DNA of 8,916 bases from an uncultured beta proteobacterium (GCA_903958915.1 CAJBVC010000911.1:1-8916); one strand, 5' to 3'. Numbered from the stretch's first letter, positions 1 to 8,158 are shown. The notes: generated by a model not told the origin, from the letters alone. Program-made: numbers and translations.

Positions 1-1049
1 CGGTACTCGGGGTGCAGGGGCAGCGCCACCTTCCACTCCACTGCCATCTTGTACACGGGGCTCTTGCGCGCACCCTCCAGCCACGCCTCGGGAATCCCGT
101 CCAGACGCGCCTGTTTGATCACTTCCGGATCATTCGGATCGAGGAAGATATCCAGCTGCGCCTGGTACAGGTCCTTGTCGTTGGCCACGCTGGCAGCTTC
201 GCCAATTTTGTCGGCGTCGTACAAAATGACACCAAGGTAGCGTATTCGGCCCACGCAGGTTTCGCTGCATACCGTGGGTTGACCCGCTTCAATGCGTGGA
301 TAGCAGAAGATGCATTTCTCGGCCTTGCCGCTCTTCCAGTTGTAATAAATCTTCTTGTACGGGCAACCCGATACGCACATGCGCCAGCCGCGGCACTTGT
401 CCTGATCGATCAGCACAATGCCATCGTCTTCGCGCTTGTAGATGGACCCCGACGGACAGGACGCCACGCACGCCGGATTGAGGCAATGCTCGCAAAGGCG
501 TGGCAGGTACATCATGAAGGTGTTCTCGAACTGACCCACCATGTCCTTTTGCACCTGGTCGAAGTTGGCCAGATTTGCGTCCTTGCTGCGCTTGGAAAAC
601 TCGCCGCCGAGAATCTCCTCCCAGTTGGGTCCCCACTCGATCTTCTCCATGCGCTTGCCGGTGATCAGGCTGCGTGGTCGGGCCGTCGGTGCAGCCTTGG
701 TCTCCGGCGCGGACTGCAGGTGGTCGTAGTCAAAGGTAAACGGTTCGTAGTAGTCGTCAATCTGCGGCATATTGGGGTTGGAGAAGATGCGCATCAGCAG
801 CTTCCACTTGCCACCCTGCTTGGGCTCAATCGAGCCATCCGCATTGCGAGTCCAACCACCATTCCACTTGTCCTGGTTTTCCCACTCTTTGGGGTAGCCA
901 ATGCCGGGTTTGGTCTCCACGTTGTTAAACCAGGCGTATTCCATACCGGGTCGGCTGGTCCAGACGTTTTTGCAGGTGACCGAGCAAGTGTGGCAACCAA
1001 TGCACTTGTCCAGATTGAGCACCATACCGATTTGTGCGCGTACTTTCAT
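1..1049 (-). CDS. narH: Respiratory nitrate reductase beta (iron-sulfur) subunit, 3' end beyond the window
   Basis: NarH carries electrons from the heme b subunit NarI to the molybdenum subunit NarG, on the cytoplasmic face of the membrane. The frame opens with MKVRAQIGMVLNLDKCIGC, nearly the E. coli NarH N-terminus. Cysteines 16, 19, 22 and 26 form the first ferredoxin motif. Further motifs follow: CEHCLNPAC near residue 187, C219-R-G-W222-R-M-C, and KCIFCYPRIEAGQPTVC. The tryptophan replacing a cysteine at 222 is the NarH signature for the [3Fe-4S] cluster. About 349 codons are present, ending in LPLHPEY; E. coli NarH has about 512 residues, so roughly a third is missing at the left edge. 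The ATG follows a weak purine-rich site (GAGAG, 7-nt spacer). It lies 132 bp after narG, whereas narG and narH are almost adjacent in E. coli; the gap is filled by a repeat. Confidence 0.98.
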   Translation of the reverse strand, partial: MKVRAQIGMVLNLDKCIGCHTCSVTCKNVWTSRPGMEYAWFNNVETKPGIGYPKEWENQDKWNGGWTRNADGSIEPKQGGKWKLLMRIFSNPNMPQIDDYYEPFTFDYDHLQSAPETKAAPTARPRSLITGKRMEKIEWGPNWEEILGGEFSKRSKDANLANFDQVQKDMVGQFENTFMMYLPRLCEHCLNPACVASCPSGSIYKREDDGIVLIDQDKCRGWRMCVSGCPYKKIYYNWKSGKAEKCIFCYPRIEAGQPTVCSETCVGRIRYLGVILYDADKIGEAASVANDKDLYQAQLDIFLDPNDPEVIKQARLDGIPEAWLEGARKSPVYKMAVEWKVALPLHPEY

Positions 1050-1104
1050 GTTAAATCTCTCTTTCTTTCACCAGAAATGCGACGATAGAAGTGCCTCTGC
1101 CAGG

Positions 1105-1180
1105 GACACCGTCGAACCGGCTCAGCCGGGCGACTGGTGTCGTCCCCCAGGGGGAAGCGGCGCAGCCGCTCAGGGGGGCT
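1105..1180 (-). repeat. Composite GC-rich palindromic repeat (family A, copy 1) between narG and narH
   Basis: The gap contains two adjacent dyads. The first, just after the narG stop, has perfect 6-bp arms (agcggc at 1156-1161, gccgct at 1165-1170) around a 3-nt loop, flanked by C5 and G5-6 runs that extend the pairing. The second (1105-1141) pairs gacacc with ggtgtc, gtcg with cgac, and ccgg with ccgg, with small bulges. No run of T follows, so it is not an intrinsic terminator. Read on the minus strand it matches, in order and spacing, the element inside narG at 4025-4099. In the narGH transcript it would form two strong hairpins and could affect mRNA stability or the NarG:NarH ratio; this is inference. 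The layout resembles repeats I recall from Comamonadaceae genomes. Confidence 0.85.
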
Positions 1181-1181
1181 T

Positions 1182-4100
1182 TCATAATTGAATGGTTGCA
1201 GCGGCTTCGCCGTCCAACCAGTCAATTTTTCGCATCTTGCGCACCACGACAAATTCATCGCGGTTGGTACCAATGGTTCCGTAGTAGTTGAAGCCATAGC
1301 TGAACTGGGCGTAGCCACCGATCATGTGTGTCGGCTTGGTCGTAATGCGCGTCACCGAGTTGTGAATTCCACCCCGTGTGCCGGTGATTTCTGCGCCTGG
1401 GGTATTGACGATTTTTTCCTGCGCGTGGTACATCATCACCATGCCGGGATTCACGCGCTGGCTCACCACCGCACGCGCCGCAATGGCACCGTTGGTGTTG
1501 AACAGCTCAATCCAGTCGTTGTCGACAATGCCGGCAACTTTGGCGTCATCCTCGCTCAGCCACACACACGGGCCACCCCGGCTGAGCGTCAGCATCATCA
1601 GGTTGTCGGTGTAGGTCGAATGAATGCCCCACTTCTGGTGCGGCGTGATGAAGTTCAAGGAAATTTCCTTGTTGCCGTTGGGCTTGCGGTCCATGATGCT
1701 GCCAACTGCCTTCAGGTCGACCGGCGGACGGTAGCTGGACAATCCTTCGCCAAAGGCCAGCATCCACGGGTGGTCCAGGTAGAAATGCTGGCGACCGGTG
1801 AGCGTGCGCCATGGGATCAGCTCATGCACATTCGTGTAGCCGGCGTTGTAGCTGACCTTTTCGCTCTCCAACCCCGACCAGGTCGGACTGGAGATGATCT
1901 TGCGTGGCTGCGCCTGAATATCGCGAAAACGAATCTTTTCGTCTTCACGGTGTAAGGCCAGGTGGGTGTGGTCGCGCCCAGTGATCTTGGACAGTGCCTC
2001 CCAGGCTTTGACCGCCACGTGTCCATTGGTCTCCGGCGCCAGTTGCAGCACCACTTCGCACGCATCAATATCCGTCTCGATCTTCGCCAACCCCAGGGAC
2101 ACGCCTTCCTCGAGCACTTTGCCGTTGAGAGACTTGAGTTGACCGACTTCGGTCTTGGTGTCCCAACCGATGCCCTTGCCACCGTTGCCAGCTTTGTCCA
2201 TCAGCGGCCCCAGGGCCGTAAAGCGCTTGTAGGTGTTGGGGTAGTCGCGCTCGACCACACTGATCTGCGGCGCGGTCTTGCCGGGAATCAAATCGCATTC
2301 GCCTTTCTTCCATTCCTTGACGTCAAATGGCTGCGCCAGCTCGGCGGGAGTGTCATGCATCAGTGGCATGAGCATGATTTCCTTTTCCACGCCCAAATGA
2401 CCGACGCACACTTCGCTGTAGGCCTTTGCAAAACCCTTGTAGATTTCCCAGTCGCTCTTGCTTTGCCAGGCCGGGTCCACCGCTGTGGAGAGTGGGTGGA
2501 TAAAGGGGTGCATGTCGCTGGTATTGAGGTCGTTTTTCTCGTACCAGGTAGCGGTGGGGAGCACGATGTCCGAATACAGGCAGGTGGTGCTCATGCGGAA
2601 GTCCAGCGTCACCAGCAAATCGAGTTTGCCTTCGGGCGCTTTGTCGTGCCACTGGACTTCAGTAGGTTTTGCTTCATCCTTGCCGAGGTCTTTGCCTTGC
2701 ACGCCATGGGTGGTGCCCAGCAGGTGCTTGAGGAAGTATTCGTGGCCCTTGCCTGATGAGCCCAACAGGTTGGAACGCCAGACAAACAGGTTGCGGGGCC
2801 AATTGTTCGGATGGTCTGGGTCTTCGCAGCTCATCTTCAATGAGCCGTCTTTGAGCGACTGCACCACGTAGTCTTTCGGGTCCATCCCCTTGGCCTGCGC
2901 ATCCTTCACCAACTGCATGGAGTTGGTTTGCAACTGCGGTGCGCTGGGCAACCAGCCCATGCGTTCGGCGCGCACGTTGTAGTCGATCAGGCTGCCGCCA
3001 AACTTGGATTTGTCGGCCAGAGGTGACAGGATTTCTTCCACCCCCAACTTCTCGTAACGCCATTGGTCGGTGTGGGCATAAAAGAAACTGGTGGAGTTCA
3101 TCTGACGCGGCGGACGCACCCAGTCCAGGGCAAACGCCAGCGCCGTCCAGCCAGTCTGTGGACGCAGTTTCTCCTGACCCACGTAATGTGCCCAGCCGCC
3201 ACCGCTTTGGCCGATGCAACCACACATCATCAGCATATTGATGATGCCGCGGTAGTTCATGTCACTGTGGTACCAGTGGTTCATCGCAGCCCCGATGATG
3301 ACCATGGACTTGCCTTTGGTCTTGTCGGCGTTGTCGGCAAACTGGCGCGCCACTGCAATGATCTGGTCGCGTTTGACGCCGGTGATTTTTTCCTGCCAGG
3401 CGGGGGTGTAGGGCGTGTCCTGATCGAAGCTGGTGGCACCGGTGTCGCCGGGCAACCCACGGTTGACGCCGTAGTTGGCAACCGTGAGGTCAAACACGGT
3501 GGCGATCAGCATGGAACGCTCTTCACCGGCTTTGCCCAGCTTGATGCGACGCACCGGTACCTTGCGCACCAGTATGTCGTCGACCGCACTCGCCTGCTGG
3601 TTGGCACTGAAGTTGGGGGTGTCAATGCCGCCAAAGTAGGGGAAGCCAATGTCACCCACCTCGTAGTCGGCTGCAGTTCCGTTGGCTGAGGCCTCCATCA
3701 AACTGAGTTTCAGCTTGACTTCGCCGTTGTCACGCGCTTCCTTGTTCTCCAGGTTCCACTTGCCGACGTCGGCGCGGCCTTCGGCGCCCCACCGGAAGCC
3801 TATGGAACCGTTGGGCAGCACGACCTTGTCGTTTTCGTCGATGGCCACCGTCTTCCATTCCGGGTTATTGGCCTGACCGAGCTTGCCATTGAAGTCGCTG
3901 GCGCGCACATAGCGGCCCGGCACCAGCACCTTGCGTCCGTCAGGCAAGGCGCGCTCCTCCAACTGGACCAGGTTGGGCATGTCGGTATAGCGGCGTACGT
4001 AGTCGTCGAAGTACTTAGATCGGTACCCCCCCTGAGCGCCTTGGGGCGCTTCCCCCCCAAGGGGGACGGACTCGCTTGGGGCGGCCCGGCCCTCGTCCCG

Positions 4101-5066
4101 CTTGCCGAAGTAAAACTCGCTCAGGATCACGTGCCCCATGGCCATGGCCACGGCGGCATCGGTTCCCTGCTTGGGGTGCATCCACAGATCGGCCAGCTTG
4201 GCAACTTCGGAATAGTCGGGCGTGATAGCGACCGTTTTCGCGCCTTTGTAGCGCACTTCGGTGAAGAAGTGCGCATCGGGCGTGCGCGTCTGGGGCACAT
4301 TGGAGCCCCAGGCGATGATGAAGTTGGAGTTGTACCAGTCGGCGGACTCAGGCACGTCGGTCTGCTCACCCCAGACCTGCGGGCTGGCCGGGGGCAGATC
4401 GCAATACCAGTCATAAAAACTCATGCACACGCCGCCGATCAGTGACAGGTAGCGGCTGCCCGCCGCGTAACTGACCATCGACATAGCGGGAATCGGCGAG
4501 AACCCAATCACCCGGTCCGGGCCGTACTTCTTGGCGGTGTACACGTTGGCGCTGGCAATCATCTGGTTCACTTCATCCCAGGTGCTACGGACAAAGCCGC
4601 CCAGTCCACGCTGCTTCTGCCACTCCAGGCGCGCTTCAGGGTTCTCGACAATGCTGGCCCAGGCATCGACCGGGCTCTTGGCAATCGCCAATGCCGCACG
4701 CCAGTGTTTGAGCAGTCGTGCGCGAACCATCGGGTACTTGACCCGGTTGGCGCTGTACAGGTACCAGGAATACGACGCGCCGCGCGCGCAGCCACGGGGC
4801 TCATGGTTGGGCAGGTCGTCGCGGGTGCGCGGGTAGTCGGTTTGCTGGGTTTCCCAGGTGACGATTCCGCCCTTGACGTACACCTTCCAGGAGCACGAGC
4901 CGGTGCAGTTCACGCCGTGCGTGGAGCGCACGATCTTGTCGTGTGCCCAGCGGTCACGGTAAGCGTCTTCCCAGGTGCGGTCTTCCGCGGTGGTGACGCC
5001 ATGGTCACCCGAGAACGGTTCCTTGGGGTTGGAGAAGTGGGTTAGTCGATCCAGAAAATGACTCAT
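1182..5066 (-). CDS. narG: Respiratory nitrate reductase alpha (molybdenum catalytic) subunit
   Basis: NarG reduces nitrate to nitrite at a Mo-bis(MGD) centre on the cytoplasmic side, using quinol-derived electrons delivered through NarI and NarH. The 1294-residue product follows E. coli NarG (1247) almost end to end, from MSHFLDRL to the KIDWLDGE tail. The FS0 cluster ligands are present at His50, Cys54, Cys58 and Cys93. Asp223 in WYCDLPPASP matches the aspartate molybdenum ligand that separates NarG from periplasmic NapA. Further conserved blocks include TRTPDAHFFTEVRYKG, GGGWAHYVGQEK, NPRNLFVWRS-type and RDHTHLAL. The ATG is supported by AGAGG at 5073-5077 with a 6-nt spacer. The oddity is at residues 319-351, between SEF and YFDDYVRRY: about 26 more residues than E. 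coli, encoded mostly by a palindromic repeat (separate entry). The frame stays open, so the gene is probably functional. Confidence 0.98.
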   Translation of the reverse strand: MSHFLDRLTHFSNPKEPFSGDHGVTTAEDRTWEDAYRDRWAHDKIVRSTHGVNCTGSCSWKVYVKGGIVTWETQQTDYPRTRDDLPNHEPRGCARGASYSWYLYSANRVKYPMVRARLLKHWRAALAIAKSPVDAWASIVENPEARLEWQKQRGLGGFVRSTWDEVNQMIASANVYTAKKYGPDRVIGFSPIPAMSMVSYAAGSRYLSLIGGVCMSFYDWYCDLPPASPQVWGEQTDVPESADWYNSNFIIAWGSNVPQTRTPDAHFFTEVRYKGAKTVAITPDYSEVAKLADLWMHPKQGTDAAVAMAMGHVILSEFYFGKRDEGRAAPSESVPLGGEAPQGAQGGYRSKYFDDYVRRYTDMPNLVQLEERALPDGRKVLVPGRYVRASDFNGKLGQANNPEWKTVAIDENDKVVLPNGSIGFRWGAEGRADVGKWNLENKEARDNGEVKLKLSLMEASANGTAADYEVGDIGFPYFGGIDTPNFSANQQASAVDDILVRKVPVRRIKLGKAGEERSMLIATVFDLTVANYGVNRGLPGDTGATSFDQDTPYTPAWQEKITGVKRDQIIAVARQFADNADKTKGKSMVIIGAAMNHWYHSDMNYRGIINMLMMCGCIGQSGGGWAHYVGQEKLRPQTGWTALAFALDWVRPPRQMNSTSFFYAHTDQWRYEKLGVEEILSPLADKSKFGGSLIDYNVRAERMGWLPSAPQLQTNSMQLVKDAQAKGMDPKDYVVQSLKDGSLKMSCEDPDHPNNWPRNLFVWRSNLLGSSGKGHEYFLKHLLGTTHGVQGKDLGKDEAKPTEVQWHDKAPEGKLDLLVTLDFRMSTTCLYSDIVLPTATWYEKNDLNTSDMHPFIHPLSTAVDPAWQSKSDWEIYKGFAKAYSEVCVGHLGVEKEIMLMPLMHDTPAELAQPFDVKEWKKGECDLIPGKTAPQISVVERDYPNTYKRFTALGPLMDKAGNGGKGIGWDTKTEVGQLKSLNGKVLEEGVSLGLAKIETDIDACEVVLQLAPETNGHVAVKAWEALSKITGRDHTHLALHREDEKIRFRDIQAQPRKIISSPTWSGLESEKVSYNAGYTNVHELIPWRTLTGRQHFYLDHPWMLAFGEGLSSYRPPVDLKAVGSIMDRKPNGNKEISLNFITPHQKWGIHSTYTDNLMMLTLSRGGPCVWLSEDDAKVAGIVDNDWIELFNTNGAIAARAVVSQRVNPGMVMMYHAQEKIVNTPGAEITGTRGGIHNSVTRITTKPTHMIGGYAQFSYGFNYYGTIGTNRDEFVVVRKMRKIDWLDGEAAATIQL
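4025..4099 (+). repeat. Palindromic repeat (family A, copy 2) inserted in frame inside narG
   Basis: The plus strand shows a C7 run, then ctgagcgcc, the loop ttgg, ggcgct, a C-rich run, and a G5 run followed by acgga. The stem agcgcc (4035-4040) with ggcgct (4045-4050) is a perfect 6-bp hairpin with a tetraloop. A second dyad is bounded by gggacg (4063-4068) and cgtccc (4094-4099). The same order of parts, including ctgagcg, gcgcttccccc and gggggacg, appears on the minus strand in the narG-narH gap. The element spans 75 bp, exactly 25 codons. Read as narG it gives a Gly/Pro/Ala/Glu-rich stretch around SVPLGGEAPQGAQGG. The insertion is inferred by comparison with E. coli NarG recalled from memory, where only about seven residues lie between the same conserved blocks. 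Confidence 0.82.
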
Positions 5067-5097
5067 GGGTTGCCTCTTGAAGGGTCAATGTTTCAAT

Positions 5098-5145
5098 ACA
5101 AAATCAGGCTCTAGCGCTTATCTGGTGTGCGTGAGCAGCTACTAA
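5098..5145 (-). repeat. Intergenic repeat (family B, copy 1) in the narK2-narG gap
   Basis: The 98-bp gap between the narK2 stop and the narG start holds, on the minus strand, agtagctgctcacgcac, then accagataagcgctagagcc and a T-rich end. This ordering (tagc-tgct block, variable middle, gcgctagagcc, T-rich tail) is a pattern I recall from many Comamonadaceae intergenic regions. It lines up with the element at 8243-8300, with about 23 of 40 positions identical without gaps. The rest of the gap holds the narG ribosome binding site; no clear promoter was seen. The repeat would be transcribed within the operon if narK2 and narG are cotranscribed. Confidence 0.65.
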
Positions 5146-5164
5146 ACTTGGAGCAAGTCAGTCC

Positions 5165-6793
5165 TTACGGGTTCCTGATTTCAGAGCCCGCACGCAGGTA
5201 GAACCACCAGTTCAGAATCAGGCAGAGGGCGTAAAAGATGGCAAAACCGTACATCGCGGTTTGCGGTGTGCCGGCCTTCACCTGGGCACCGATTACGACC
5301 GGGGCGATAAACGCACCGTAAGCGGCTACGGCCGATGTCCAACCCAGCACCGGTCCGGCCTGCTGGCGGTCAAACACCACGCCCACCGTGCGGAAAGTCG
5401 AGCCATTGCCGATGCCGCTGGCGGCAAACAACAGAACGAACAGCCACATGAAGGTGGAGAAATACTGCTCGGGAGTGGCCGACGCGTAGGCTAGCATCAT
5501 CATGTACCCGACGCCGGCGGAAGCACCGGCCATCACTACAGAAATAATCTGGGTCACGATGGAGCCCCCCACCTTGTCTGCAATCCAGCCACCCAACGGG
5601 CGAATCAGCGCCCCCACAAAGGGGCCGATCCAGGCATAGGTGAGGGCCGAGGGTGCATTGGGGTTCTTCAGCGTGTGCTGCATGACACCAGCGGCATCGG
5701 GCACGTGGCTGATGCCGAAGATCACGGTGATGGAGAGTGGCAGGGCCATCGAGAATCCAATAAAGGAACCGAAAGTCACCACATACAGAACGGTCATGGA
5801 CCAGGTGTGCTTGTTCTTGAAAATCTCAAACTGCTTGGCTATGTTGCCTTTCATCTCGCCAAACGCAGCAAGTTTCATCACAAACAAGGTCACCACCATG
5901 ATCAGCGGCAAGGCAACCCACATATTGAGCAGACCCAGGCCGGTGGGCGCTGGCAGGTACAGGTACAAGCCCACCAGACCAATCACCGCGGTGATGCCCC
6001 ACAGGTAGAGAATCTTGCTGAACGCAGCGAAGGTGCCGCCGTAGTTGGGCGACAGTGGCATCAGGTTGTTCATGCCAAACCAGGCCGCAATGACCAGCGG
6101 CACCAGAATCGCGGCCCACACAAAACCTCCGTTTTGAATGAACGTGGGCGTGCCCGCCAGAATCTTGCCCAGAATCCAGCCGCTGTCCTTGGTCAGCACC
6201 ATGGAGCCACCACCAACTGCACCAAACAGGCCGACCGTCATGACCAACGGAATCAGCACCTGCATGGTGGTCACACCGAAGTTGCCCAGTCCGGCATTCA
6301 ATCCCAGCGCCGTGCCCTGCTGGCGCTTGGGGAAGAAGCCGGTGATGTTGGACATGGAGCAGGCAAAGTTGCCGCCGCCAATGCCCGACAGGAAGGCGCA
6401 GGCCTGAAACACCCACAGTGGCGTGTTTTTGTCTTGCAGCGCAATGCCGGTCCACACCGCCGGAATGATCAGCAAGGCGGAGGTCAGGAAGATGGTGTTG
6501 CGCCCGCCCGAGAGTCGGATAAAAAACGATGCTGGTATGCGGAATGTGGCCCCCATCAGCCCGGAAATGGCGGTCAGGGTGAACATGTCTGCCGGTTTGA
6601 ACGGAAAGCCCAGGTTCAGCATCTGCACCGTGATGATGCCCCACATCACCCATACGGCAAAGCCACACAACAGATTGGGAATGGAGATCCACAGGTTGCG
6701 GTTGGCGATCCGCTTGCCGGTGGTCTCCCAGAACGTGTTGTCTTCGGGCCGCCAGTCGGTGATATCGGCTTTTGAATAAGTGGTTTCAGCCAT
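5165..6793 (-). CDS. narK2: Type II NarK nitrate/nitrite MFS transporter (NarK2)
   Basis: This is a major facilitator of the nitrate/nitrite porter family in the inner membrane, expected to exchange external nitrate for internal nitrite. The N-terminus has the E. coli NarK-like block ITDWRPED and RNLWISIP. Arg85 (FRIP) and Arg398 (GALIRPLGG) match the two substrate-binding arginines of NarK (Arg89 and Arg305). The nitrate signatures are GLNAGLGNFGVTTMQ at about 164-178 and AASGIGNGSTFR at about 457-468. At 542 residues it is about 80 longer than E. coli NarK. Much of the excess is an added segment near 250-314 with two hydrophobic stretches (about 261-280 and 288-310), suggesting 14 rather than 12 helices. 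The start is supported by CAGGAG with a 7-nt spacer. It begins 33 bp after narK1, so the two are surely cotranscribed. Confidence 0.93.
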   Translation of the reverse strand: MAETTYSKADITDWRPEDNTFWETTGKRIANRNLWISIPNLLCGFAVWVMWGIITVQMLNLGFPFKPADMFTLTAISGLMGATFRIPASFFIRLSGGRNTIFLTSALLIIPAVWTGIALQDKNTPLWVFQACAFLSGIGGGNFACSMSNITGFFPKRQQGTALGLNAGLGNFGVTTMQVLIPLVMTVGLFGAVGGGSMVLTKDSGWILGKILAGTPTFIQNGGFVWAAILVPLVIAAWFGMNNLMPLSPNYGGTFAAFSKILYLWGITAVIGLVGLYLYLPAPTGLGLLNMWVALPLIMVVTLFVMKLAAFGEMKGNIAKQFEIFKNKHTWSMTVLYVVTFGSFIGFSMALPLSITVIFGISHVPDAAGVMQHTLKNPNAPSALTYAWIGPFVGALIRPLGGWIADKVGGSIVTQIISVVMAGASAGVGYMMMLAYASATPEQYFSTFMWLFVLLFAASGIGNGSTFRTVGVVFDRQQAGPVLGWTSAVAAYGAFIAPVVIGAQVKAGTPQTAMYGFAIFYALCLILNWWFYLRAGSEIRNP

Positions 6794-6826
6794 GGTGATG
6801 CTCCTGTTGGAATGAAAATCTGTTGT

Positions 6827-8158
6827 CTATTGATGCAGAGAGAAAGCCGTTGCGGCGCTGCCCATCACCTGTTGGCGACGCACTTCAGTCCAGTACATCC
6901 AGATGAGGGATACCCAGACCACGCCATACATCAGCATGAAGGCACTGGACCGAATGCCGGTAAGGTCCATCAGCACGCCGAACAGGACGGGCAGGACAAA
7001 GCCTCCCAGGCCGCCGGCCAAGCCGACGATGCCGGAGATGGATCCAATGTTGGCGCCGTAGTCGTCGCTGATGTACTTGAAAACGCTGGCCTTGCCAAAA
7101 GCCCAGGCGATGCCCAGCGTAAACATCAACGCCGTGAACAGGTACACGTTCAGGCCGATGTGAAAGGTGATCGGTCCGCTCGTGGTCATGACGGTCACAT
7201 CGGTCTGCGGGTACGACAGCAGGAACAGACAGATCCAGCTCACCCACATCACCCACCACGTCACTGCATGCGCGCCATACTTGTCGGACAGAATGCCGCC
7301 GAAGGCGCGCAATATGCCGCCAGGCAAGGAGAAACAGGCCGCCAGCAGTGCTGCTACGCGGATGTCAAGCCCGAACTCACCCACGTAGTACTGCACCATC
7401 CACAGCGACATGGCCACATAACCACCAAACACGATGCTGTAGTACTGGCAGTACTTGACCACCTTGGGGTCTTTCAATGCCTTGAGCTGGTCCATGAACC
7501 TGACATGGCTAGGAACCAAATGAGCTGGGTCGCTGTGGCTAAACAGCCAGAACAACACCAGGGCCAGGGTCATGATGACGGCATACACCTGCGGTACCAT
7601 CGCCCAGCCAAACGCCACCAGCAACACCGGTGCCACAAACTTGTTGACAGCAGCGCCCGAGTTACCTGCCCCGTAAATACCCATGGCCGTGCCTTGACGG
7701 TTTCTGGGAAACCAGCGTGCCACGTAAGGCGTGCCCACCGAGAACGCACCACCGGCCAGGCCCACGAACAGCCCGATGGTGAGAAAGTGCCAGTACTCGG
7801 TGGCATAGCCCATCATCCAGATCGCGGGAATGGTGGCGGCCATCAGACTGGCCATCACGATGCGACCGCCAAAGCGATCGGTCCAAATGCCCAACGGCAC
7901 ACGAATCAGCGAGCCCGTCAACACCGGCATGGCCGTGAGCAGGCCAAACTGCGTCGCGTTAAGGTTGAGCATCTTCTTGATCGGAATGCCGATCACGCCA
8001 AACATCATCCACACCATGAAGCACACGGTGAACGCCAGGGTGCTGACGATCAGCACAGACCAGGCGCGGCGTTGATGTTGCAAAGTTTCTGGCATGGGGT
8101 TGGTGCAGGACACTTCAATGGGTAGCTGACTGTCCGGCATAGCGCCACGCGTGAACAT
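6827..8158 (-). CDS. narK1: Type I NarK nitrate/proton MFS transporter (NarK1)
   Basis: This is a nitrate/nitrite porter family member in the inner membrane; type I proteins are thought to import nitrate with protons and so start nitrate respiration before nitrite builds up. Visible motifs are FMVWMMFGVIGIP in helix 1, Arg86 (SLIRVPLG) and Arg284 (GGILRAFGG) as the binding arginines, the first nitrate signature GIYGAGNSGAAVNKF at about 160-174, and the second, WAFGKASVFKYI, past residue 345. The length of 443 is normal for type I. The start is uncertain. The ATG at 8158 has AAGG directly against it with no spacer and an in-frame stop just before it. Met7 (8140) and Met22 (8095) are alternatives, also without a good ribosome site; the first helix begins near residue 33, so all keep the transporter whole. 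Confidence 0.93.
   Translation of the reverse strand: MFTRGAMPDSQLPIEVSCTNPMPETLQHQRRAWSVLIVSTLAFTVCFMVWMMFGVIGIPIKKMLNLNATQFGLLTAMPVLTGSLIRVPLGIWTDRFGGRIVMASLMAATIPAIWMMGYATEYWHFLTIGLFVGLAGGAFSVGTPYVARWFPRNRQGTAMGIYGAGNSGAAVNKFVAPVLLVAFGWAMVPQVYAVIMTLALVLFWLFSHSDPAHLVPSHVRFMDQLKALKDPKVVKYCQYYSIVFGGYVAMSLWMVQYYVGEFGLDIRVAALLAACFSLPGGILRAFGGILSDKYGAHAVTWWVMWVSWICLFLLSYPQTDVTVMTTSGPITFHIGLNVYLFTALMFTLGIAWAFGKASVFKYISDDYGANIGSISGIVGLAGGLGGFVLPVLFGVLMDLTGIRSSAFMLMYGVVWVSLIWMYWTEVRRQQVMGSAATAFSLHQ

Noticed and set aside
12..1088. Long plus-strand open frame (358 codons) opposite narH
   Set aside because: It is antisense to a frame with intact Fe-S cysteine motifs, and the product has no recognisable domain. 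Long antisense frames are expected in GC-rich coding DNA.
1142..1180. GC-rich hairpin after narG as an intrinsic terminator
   Set aside because: No T run follows the stem on the minus strand, and termination here would cut narH off from narG. The repeat explanation fits better.
4014..4112. Sequencing error or frameshift pair producing the extra NarG residues
   Set aside because: The frame is the same on both sides and conserved blocks resume exactly. The segment matches a repeat present elsewhere in the window, so a real insertion is more likely.
5077..5088. ttga-aggg-tcaa palindrome before narG, like an FNR box
   Set aside because: FNR half-sites TTGA and TCAA are separated by six bases; here there are four. 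It also overlaps the narG ribosome binding site, too close to the start codon for an activating site.
5675..6775. Plus-strand open frame of 366 codons opposite narK2
   Set aside because: Same cause: low-complexity His/Gln/Gly-rich translation antisense to membrane helices.
6812..8125. Plus-strand open frame of 437 codons opposite narK1
   Set aside because: The His/Gln/Arg-rich product mirrors the hydrophobic codons of narK1 on the other strand. It has no plausible ribosome site or family match.
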